From assembly GCA_900550335.1 (NCBI GenBank), contig URRU01000073.1, forward strand, positions 1 through 8,464: a stretch of 8,464 nt of DNA, read 5' to 3'. Positions 1 to 4,989 of the stretch are shown here, one piece after another. The DNA is from an uncultured Clostridium sp. Its GTDB lineage: Bacteria > Bacillota > Clostridia > Peptostreptococcales > Peptostreptococcaceae. How positions within the stretch are numbered: the first letter of the stretch is position 1; each line of letters begins with the position of its first letter. Both the position numbers and the translations under genes were made by a program. A model generated the notes under the pieces. The model saw nothing but the letters and a program-made list of their open reading frames with translations, had not been told where the DNA came from and ran no database searches.

Positions 1-390
1 AATAGTGATATTATATTGATAATTATTTAGCTTTTTAAAATTTGATATATTATTTATACATAAATTTTTTAAATTTTGGTCAATTTCTACACCATATAAA
101 TATTTAAAATTTTTCGAGGCAAGATATATTAAAAATATGCCAGCACCACAACCAATATCCATAATTTTATCATTTTTATTTATTTCGTTACTTTTGATTA
201 ATTCATCGATTAATAATAAATTAGTTCTTTCATAAGGGTTGAATCTAATATCTGTTTTAGCTTGCATTTTGCCATCAATTAAAGAATATTTTTTTAAAAA
301 TTCGTTAAGTACTTTTTTTGAAATATGTTTTTTTAATTTAAAAGATAATTTTTCAAAAAGGTTAGCAAAATAAAAAAATATAGATATCAT
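1..390 (-). CDS. Class I SAM-dependent methyltransferase, N-terminal 130 residues (runs off left edge)
   Basis: An uninterrupted minus-strand frame runs from ATG at 390 to the window edge, so the C-terminus is missing. The ribosome binding site AAGAGGT lies about 8 bases before the ATG. Residues 76-87 read IMDIGCGAGIFL, the glycine-rich SAM-binding motif I of Rossmann-fold methyltransferases. GVEID at 100-104 is the acidic motif II that normally binds the ribose of SAM. The N-terminus (about 1-50) is lysine-rich and probably helical. RFNPYERTN around 49-57 resembles the pre-motif segment of small methyltransferases found in peptide or polysaccharide clusters. The substrate cannot be told from this half. 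It follows a small cysteine peptide gene with only a hairpin between, and no promoter fits in the 22-base gap, so it is probably co-transcribed by read-through. By hand count GC is about 19%, far below the plus-strand genes, suggesting acquired DNA. The enzyme class is secure; a role in peptide tailoring is inference. Confidence 0.85.
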   Translation of the reverse strand, partial: MISIFFYFANLFEKLSFKLKKHISKKVLNEFLKKYSLIDGKMQAKTDIRFNPYERTNLLLIDELIKSNEINKNDKIMDIGCGAGIFLIYLASKNFKYLYGVEIDQNLKNLCINNISNFKKLNNYQYNITI

Positions 391-409
391 TATAAATTAC
401 CTCTTTTAG

Positions 410-446
410 AAAAAAGGATGAGAAATATTTTTATTTCTCATCCTTT
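410..446 (-). terminator. Perfect 15-bp hairpin with T-run between peptide gene and methyltransferase
   Basis: Arms 413-427 and 432-446 are exact reverse complements with a 4-base loop. On the minus strand the second arm runs into six T (415-410). It lies 14 bases after the stop of the 31-residue peptide gene and 22 bases before the methyltransferase ATG. This is an intrinsic terminator by form. Because no promoter fits after it, it is likely a leaky one that keeps the upstream peptide message in excess over the enzyme message. Confidence 0.75.
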
Positions 447-460
447 AAATTAAATAATAA

Positions 461-556
461 TTAATCATCATCATTCCAAAATGGACCACAATCAGTATGG
501 CATCCGGAATAGGTAATATCAGAATCTGTTACACAAATTAAAGTGGGTTCTTCCAT
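461..556 (-). CDS. 31-residue acidic, three-cysteine peptide; candidate modified-peptide (RiPP) precursor
   Basis: ATG at 554-556, stop TAA at 461-463. An excellent ribosome binding site, AAGGAGGT, ends 7 bases before the ATG, which argues for real translation despite the size. The product starts MEEPTLICV and ends GPFWNDDD. It has cysteines at 8, 19 and 23, eight acidic residues and no Lys or Arg. Two C-x-T-D motifs occur, CVTD at 8-11 and CHTD at 19-22. There is no signal peptide and no membrane helix. The gene precedes a hairpin and a SAM methyltransferase, the order typical of a precursor peptide followed by its tailoring enzymes. I do not recognise the family. No GG-type leader cleavage site is visible, so leader and core cannot be separated. 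Alternatives are a small metal-binding or regulatory peptide, or a precursor whose maturase lies beyond the left edge. Being a gene is well supported; being a RiPP is inference. Confidence 0.7.
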   Translation of the reverse strand: MEEPTLICVTDSDITYSGCHTDCGPFWNDDD

Positions 557-577
557 GATAAATACCTCCTTTTTTAT

Positions 578-583
578 ATTATA
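578..583 (-). promoter_or_regulatory. Possible -10 box for the small peptide gene
   Basis: TATAAT on the minus strand, about 22 bases upstream of the peptide ATG, preceded by a T-tract. A convincing -35 at 17 bases is absent (TTTTTT there; TTGATT at 606-611 is 22 bases away). A start of transcription here would leave almost no leader before the ribosome binding site. In such AT-rich DNA a chance match is likely. Confidence 0.3.
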
Positions 584-724
584 TAATAACAAAAAAAAAT
601 AAAAAAATCAATTCAAATTTTTCTGAAAATAATAAATTTTCTTATCTTTAATTATATTATACAACTTTAGAGGATAAAATAATAGTTTTTTTCTATGTAA
701 ATTAGAGTTTATTATAGATTTAAG

Positions 725-751
725 TTGATTTAATAAAATAAAAAATATGAT
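725..751 (+). promoter_or_regulatory. Weak candidate promoter for the phosphoesterase gene
   Basis: TTGATT at 725-730 and TATGAT at 746-751 with a short 15-base spacer. A second -10-like TATAAT lies at 774-779 without a -35. Either could serve the gene at 847; neither is strong. Confidence 0.25.
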
Positions 752-846
752 AGAAAAAGAAAATACAATAGATTATAATAAAGAAATAAAAGTATAGAAA
801 TAAAGAGTGAAAGCATAAAAAGTGTAAAAGAGAAATAGAGGAAGTT

Positions 847-1728
847 ATGAAAAATAAAAAATTAAAAATAATATCAATAATAATTTTAATAGTAGTGATA
901 CTTTTGGTGTGGGGAACTAATGATATAGTTACCTCAACATATTCTGTAGGAAATGAAAAAATACCAAGTGAGTTTGATGGATATAGAATAGTTCAAATTT
1001 CAGACCTTCACAATAAAGAATTTGGAAAAAATCAGAAAAGGCTTATAGAAAAAATAAAAAAAGAAAACCCAGATTTAATAGTAATAACAGGAGATATTGT
1101 AGATAGAAGAAAATGGGGAACTAAAAATATGGAGAAGTTTTTATCTGAAATAAAAGGGACAGCTCCTATTTATTATGTATCTGGAAATCACGAGGTTTGG
1201 TCGTTTAAGTACGATATAGTGAAGAAAATTTTAAGAAAATACGATGTAAATATTTTGGATGATGAAGTAAAAAGTATAAGAAAACGTAAAGAAGAAAATG
1301 GAAAAGTAGGTAAAACAGAAAGTATAAAAAAAGGTAGTTCAGAAATCAAGATAGCAGGAATAATAGACACAGGATTTGAAGATAGAGAAGAATATGTTCC
1401 AGAAATATTAAAAAATTTAAAGAAAAAAGTTAAAGCTGATGAGTTTAGCATACTTCTTTCTCATAGGCCAGAGCATATAAAAGATTATTCAGATGCAGGA
1501 TTTGATTTAGTATTTTCAGGACATGCACACGGTGGCCAGATTAGGCTTCCATTTATAGGAGGAATTTACGCACCTCATCAAGGATTTATGCCTAAGTATA
1601 CAAAGGGTGTAATAAATATGAAAAAAACAAAAATGGTAGTAAGCAGAGGGCTTGGAAATAGTGTGCTTCCAATAAGAATATTAAATAGACCTGAGATAAC
1701 AGTTACAGTTTTAAAAACTAATCGTTAA
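847..1728 (+). CDS. Membrane-anchored metallophosphoesterase, YkuE/YaeI-like
   Basis: A calcineurin-like phosphoesterase with the full set of two-metal motifs: SDLH (D53, H55), GDIVDR (D83), GNHE (N114, H115), LLSHRP (H206) and GHAHGGQ (H226, H228). All metal ligands are present, so it should be active. One hydrophobic segment at about 8-22 after a lysine-rich start suggests an N-terminal anchor, with the catalytic domain outside the membrane. Relatives include YkuE of Bacillus and YaeI/LpxG-type enzymes that hydrolyse phosphodiester or pyrophosphate bonds in lipid-linked substrates; the substrate here is unknown. At 293 residues it is of ordinary length, with a charged lysine/glutamate-rich stretch at about 141-167 between the GNHE and HRP motifs. 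The start is set by AGAGGA four bases upstream of the ATG. It stands alone: the peptide gene to the left is divergent and galE has its own promoter. Confidence 0.9.
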   Translation: MKNKKLKIISIIILIVVILLVWGTNDIVTSTYSVGNEKIPSEFDGYRIVQISDLHNKEFGKNQKRLIEKIKKENPDLIVITGDIVDRRKWGTKNMEKFLSEIKGTAPIYYVSGNHEVWSFKYDIVKKILRKYDVNILDDEVKSIRKRKEENGKVGKTESIKKGSSEIKIAGIIDTGFEDREEYVPEILKNLKKKVKADEFSILLSHRPEHIKDYSDAGFDLVFSGHAHGGQIRLPFIGGIYAPHQGFMPKYTKGVINMKKTKMVVSRGLGNSVLPIRILNRPEITVTVLKTNR

Positions 1729-1807
1729 AAATGAAAATAGGTAATAAAAGTTAAAGAAATTTTACAAAAAATTTATATAAAAATATGCATTCAAATTAAC
1801 TGTAAAT

Positions 1808-1836
1808 TTGATGAAATCATATAAGTGTGTTATTAT
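1808..1836 (+). promoter_or_regulatory. Sigma-A-type promoter of galE
   Basis: TTGATG (1808-1813), a spacer of exactly 17 bases, and TATTAT (1831-1836). Transcription would begin near 1843, giving a leader of about 80 bases before the ATG at 1926. This makes galE an independent unit from the phosphoesterase gene. Confidence 0.65.
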
Positions 1837-1872
1837 ATCTTTATGACGTTTGAAATGAAAAATAGTATTTAA

Positions 1873-1907
1873 AAAAGAAGTTATTAAATGATTAAAAGAA
1901 GTTATTA
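1873..1907 (+). repeat. 14-bp direct repeat in the galE leader
   Basis: AAAAGAAGTTATTA occurs at 1873-1886 and again at 1894-1907, a 21-base period, just before the ribosome binding site AAAGAGGT (1911-1918). It lies in the predicted untranslated leader. It could be a simple duplication or a binding site pair; nothing in the sequence decides. Confidence 0.6.
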
Positions 1908-1925
1908 GAGAAAGAGGTAAACAAA

Positions 1926-2942
1926 ATGGCAGTATTAGTAACAGGTGGCGCTGGTTATATAGGAAGTCATACAGCGATAGAATTACTAGAAGAAGGTTAC
2001 GAGGTAATTATCGCTGACAATTTCTGTAATAGTAATCCAGTGGTAATAGATAGGATAAAAGAATTATCTGGAAAAGATGTAATTTGCTATGAAGTAGATG
2101 TTAGAGACTTCAACAAAATGGATGAGATATTTAAAAATCACAAAATAGATTCAATAATTCACTTTGCAGGCCTTAAAGCTGTAGGTGAATCAGTGGAAAA
2201 GCCTATAGAATACTACAACAACAATTTAATATCTACGTTGACAGTATTCGAGCTTATGAAAAAATACGATGTTAAAAACTTTGTATTTAGTTCTTCAGCT
2301 ACTGTGTATGGAGATCCTCATAAGTGCCCAATACTTGAAAATTTCCCACTTTCAGTAACTAACCCTTATGGAAGAACAAAACTTATGATAGAGGAAATGT
2401 TAAAGGATATAGCTAAAGTAGACGATAGCATGAATATAGCTATACTTAGATATTTCAACCCAGTGGGAGCTCATAAGAGTGGAAAAATTGGAGAGGACCC
2501 AAATGGAATACCAAACAACTTAGTTCCATATATAACTAAAGTTGCAATAGGTCAGCTTGAAAAGGTCAATGTATTTGGAAATGACTACCCTACTCCAGAC
2601 GGAACAGGTGTAAGAGATTATATACATGTAGTAGACTTAGCAAAAGGACATGTAAAAGCTATAGATAAACTAAAAGAAAATCCAGGACTTGTTGTCTACA
2701 ACCTAGGAACAGGAACAGGATACAGTGTTTTAGAAATGATAGAAATGTTCTCAAAAATTAGCGGTAGAGATATACCTTATGAAATAGTAGGAAGAAGAGC
2801 TGGAGATATAGCTGAATGTTATGCAGATCCAACTAAAGCAGAAAAAGAGTTAGGTTGGAAGGCTGAGTATGGACTTAAAGAAATGTGTGAAGATTCATGG
2901 AGATGGCAGGAAAATAATCCAAATGGATACAATCAAAAGTAA
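1926..2942 (+). CDS. galE: UDP-glucose 4-epimerase
   Basis: Interconverts UDP-glucose and UDP-galactose with bound NAD in the cytoplasm, feeding galactose use and wall or capsule sugar synthesis. It is full length (338 residues; the family is usually about 330-340). The extended SDR hallmarks are present: GGAGYIG at 7-13 for NAD, the catalytic serine region FSSSATVYGD (121-130), and the Y148-x3-K152 pair in YGRTK. RYFNPVGAH (175-183) and the C-terminal CYADPTKAEKELGW segment are typical of GalE. The position matching E. coli Tyr299 is Cys298 here. In characterised epimerases a small residue at that site widens the pocket for N-acetylated sugars, so activity on UDP-GlcNAc/UDP-GalNAc is plausible (inference). 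AAAGAGGT seven bases before the ATG fixes the start. The next gene is a wall-modifying enzyme, consistent with an envelope role. Confidence 0.96.
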   Translation: MAVLVTGGAGYIGSHTAIELLEEGYEVIIADNFCNSNPVVIDRIKELSGKDVICYEVDVRDFNKMDEIFKNHKIDSIIHFAGLKAVGESVEKPIEYYNNNLISTLTVFELMKKYDVKNFVFSSSATVYGDPHKCPILENFPLSVTNPYGRTKLMIEEMLKDIAKVDDSMNIAILRYFNPVGAHKSGKIGEDPNGIPNNLVPYITKVAIGQLEKVNVFGNDYPTPDGTGVRDYIHVVDLAKGHVKAIDKLKENPGLVVYNLGTGTGYSVLEMIEMFSKISGRDIPYEIVGRRAGDIAECYADPTKAEKELGWKAEYGLKEMCEDSWRWQENNPNGYNQK

Positions 2943-2977
2943 TATAGCTTTATGGATATAATCAAAAGATAATATAG
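2923..2977 (+). repeat. Imperfect tandem duplication across the galE stop codon
   Basis: The 25 bases at 2923-2947, covering the last codons and TAA of galE, recur at 2952-2977 with one C-to-T change and one inserted A (shared core ATCAAAAG followed by TAATATAG). The period is 29 bases. The second copy is non-coding. It looks like a small slippage duplication that left the reading frame intact. Confidence 0.7.
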
Positions 2978-2983
2978 ATTTTT

Positions 2984-3021
2984 ATTTATAAAAGTTATTA
3001 AAAGTAGCTTATAAATTTTTT
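2984..3021 (+). terminator. Weak candidate terminator after galE
   Basis: ATTTATAA (2984-2991) pairs with TTATAAAT (3009-3016), with a 17-base loop and six T at 3016-3021. The stem is entirely A/T, so it would be weak; in DNA this AT-rich a chance match is possible. Confidence 0.35.
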
Positions 3022-3068
3022 AGAAATTATAAGATAAATTAATCGTAATTTGCAGGAGGGCTTGAATA

Positions 3069-4874
3069 ATGAAGAAGCTAATGAAAAAGTATCTCGTTGT
3101 GCTTATGTCTGTTTTTATGATATTTGCAGCAGTAGTTCCAACTAGTACTGTAGAAGCAGCACCAAAACAGCTCATAATAGTAAATACGAAATACAATAAG
3201 CTAACATTCTACAACAATGATAAGTTAGTAAAAAGATTTAACGTAGCATCTGGAAAACCTAGTACACCTACACCAACAGGTAAAACTAGAGTTGCCAACA
3301 AAATAGTAAATAGACCTTACTATTCTGGAGGAATCCCAGGTGGACATCCTAACAATCCACTAGGAAACAGATGGATAGGAATATTTGGAGGAAGTACTTA
3401 CGGAATCCATGGAAACAACAAAGAAAGTTCTATAGGAAAACATGTATCTGGCGGATGTATAAGAATGCATAATGCCGAAATAAGATGGTTATTCCCTCAG
3501 GTTAGAGTAGGATGTACTGTTTTAATAGACTATAGCTCAAAAACTGATGCTCAGATAGCTAAAAAATACGGTGTTTCATTCAATCAGGGTGTAAAAGCTG
3601 GATGGAAAACTGTAAACGGTCAGAAAAAATACTTAAAAGAAAATGGGAAATATGCGTCTAACGAATGGTTAACTATATCAGGTAAAAAATACCACTTCAA
3701 TGGAAATGGTACAACTGATAAAGGAATGCAGACTATATCAGGAAGCAAATACTACTTTGACAAAGATGGTGTTATGCAGACTGGATGGATAACTGAAGGA
3801 GACTTCAAATATTACTTCGATTCAAATGGAAAAGCTCACATAGGATGGCTTGAATTAAATGGTAAGACATATTACTTCGACCAGACAGGAGCTATGGTAA
3901 CAGGAGAACAGGAAATAGACGGTATAACATATACATTCAATGCAAAAGGAGAAGCAACTCCAGCGTGGGATGTAGTTAAAGGAAGCAATAGATACTCTAC
4001 TGCTACAGAAATAAGTAAGATGAACTATGCAACAGGAGGAACTGTAGTACTTGTAAATGGTAATGCAGTAGCAGACGGAATAGCTGCAACACCACTTGCT
4101 GCATCAGAAAATGCTTCAATATTATTAGCTAATAAAGATAATTTACCATCAGAAACAGCTAAGAGAATGAAAGAAATAGCACCTTCAAAAGTTATAATAG
4201 TAGGTGGAACAAATGCAGTTAGTACAGCTTTAGAATCAAAAATAGCTAAAGATTACTCAGCTGAAGTAGAAAGAGTAGCTGGAAAAGATAGATACTCTAC
4301 ATCATTCGAAATAGCTAAAAAACTTTCTGAAAATGGAGTAGAAATAAATACTGCTTACATAGTATCTGGAAAAGGTGAAGCAGATGCACTTTCAGTAGCT
4401 TCAAAAGCTGGAGAAGAAAAACAGCCTATAATACTTACTGGAAAAGATGCTTTAAATCCAGAAATGCATGAATGGTTAAAAGAACAGAACCTTCAGGATG
4501 CATACTTCATAGGTGGAGAAAGAGTTATATCAAATAACTTAATATCTTCAGTTAATGAAATAACAACAAACGATGTATCTGCAAACAGAATAGCAGGTAA
4601 AAATAGAGAAGAAACAAATGCTAAAGTAATAGAAAAACTTTATAAAGACGGATACAGTACTTTATTTGTAGCAAAATCAAATGTACTAGTAGATGCTCTT
4701 TCTGCTGGACCAATGGCAGCACAGAGAAATTGTCCAGTAGTATTAATGAATACAAAAGGACTTACAACAGCTCAGAAAAAAGCATTAAATGGAGCTTATG
4801 TAGACAACCTATATCAGATAGGTGGAGGAGTTTCATTTAAAGGAATGAGCCAGATTTACTCTATGGTAAAATAA
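3069..4874 (+). CDS. Secreted L,D-transpeptidase (YkuD) with CW_binding_1 repeats and CWB2 modules
   Basis: A modular surface enzyme of 601 residues. A signal peptide (KK-rich start, hydrophobic 8-23) is probably cut after VEA at about residue 30. The YkuD domain (about 33-155) carries HGNN with H114 and the signature VSGGCIRMHN with catalytic Cys130. It should form 3-3 (mDAP-mDAP) peptidoglycan cross-links or attach proteins to the wall. Residues 178-298 form six roughly 20-residue aromatic/glycine repeats of the CW_binding_1 (choline-binding-like) type, e.g. GWLELNGKTYYFDQTGA. Residues about 303-598 form three CWB2-type units of about 100 residues, each with an AGK/KGS-x-R start (NRYSTA, DRYSTS, NREETN) and an ILL-like motif at 351-353, 454-456 and 557-559. 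In Clostridioides difficile such modules bind an anionic wall polymer. AGGAGG nine bases before ATG 3069 favours this start over ATG 3081. A hairpin terminator follows. Confidence 0.93.
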   Translation: MKKLMKKYLVVLMSVFMIFAAVVPTSTVEAAPKQLIIVNTKYNKLTFYNNDKLVKRFNVASGKPSTPTPTGKTRVANKIVNRPYYSGGIPGGHPNNPLGNRWIGIFGGSTYGIHGNNKESSIGKHVSGGCIRMHNAEIRWLFPQVRVGCTVLIDYSSKTDAQIAKKYGVSFNQGVKAGWKTVNGQKKYLKENGKYASNEWLTISGKKYHFNGNGTTDKGMQTISGSKYYFDKDGVMQTGWITEGDFKYYFDSNGKAHIGWLELNGKTYYFDQTGAMVTGEQEIDGITYTFNAKGEATPAWDVVKGSNRYSTATEISKMNYATGGTVVLVNGNAVADGIAATPLAASENASILLANKDNLPSETAKRMKEIAPSKVIIVGGTNAVSTALESKIAKDYSAEVERVAGKDRYSTSFEIAKKLSENGVEINTAYIVSGKGEADALSVASKAGEEKQPIILTGKDALNPEMHEWLKEQNLQDAYFIGGERVISNNLISSVNEITTNDVSANRIAGKNREETNAKVIEKLYKDGYSTLFVAKSNVLVDALSAGPMAAQRNCPVVLMNTKGLTTAQKKALNGAYVDNLYQIGGGVSFKGMSQIYSMVK

Positions 4875-4919
4875 TTAAAAAGTAATTGATTATTGTAAGT
4901 ATATTGTTGGAATAAATAG

Positions 4920-4975
4920 ACGCAGTTTCCGAAAGTAATCTAAATATTGATGAAATCGGGGGCTGCGTTATTTTT
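4920..4975 (+). terminator. Strong hairpin terminator or attenuator just before the HIRAN gene
   Basis: The arm at 4920-4931 (ACGCAGTTTCCG) pairs with the arm at 4957-4968 (CGGGGGCTGCGT) over 12 pairs, nine Watson-Crick and three G-U, around a 25-base loop. ATTTTT follows (4970-4975). It is the only GC-rich stem I found between genes. It ends 14 bases before the next ATG, so it may terminate the transpeptidase message, gate expression of the next gene, or both. Confidence 0.75.
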
Positions 4976-4989
4976 AAAGGGGTGGTTTT

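Larger units (their letters stand above)
557..846. other. Divergent intergenic spacer, very AT-rich, no gene seen
   Basis: This separates the minus-strand peptide gene from the plus-strand phosphoesterase gene. It must hold promoters for both directions. The right part (741-846) is strikingly purine-rich on the plus strand, with only two C in 106 bases. No ORF with a ribosome binding site and no RNA gene was seen. The compositional shift between the accessory block and the ordinary genes falls in or near here. Confidence 0.6.

Noticed and set aside
461..556. AgrD-type autoinducer precursor
   Set aside because: The peptide has a Cys and an acidic C-terminus, but it lacks the amphipathic N-terminal helix and no AgrB-like gene is visible.
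1188..1451. 87-residue minus-strand frame
   Set aside because: It lies entirely inside the phosphoesterase gene, has no ribosome binding site, and is a Phe/Ser/Leu-rich antisense shadow of a Lys/Glu-rich region.
1792..1812. TCAAATT/AATTTGA stem as terminator of the phosphoesterase gene
   Set aside because: Only a 7-bp A/T stem with no T-run, and it overlaps the galE -35 box.
4920..4989. Small riboswitch (preQ1, mini-ykkC type)
   Set aside because: The single long stem and 25-base loop do not match the conserved loops of these classes as I know them.
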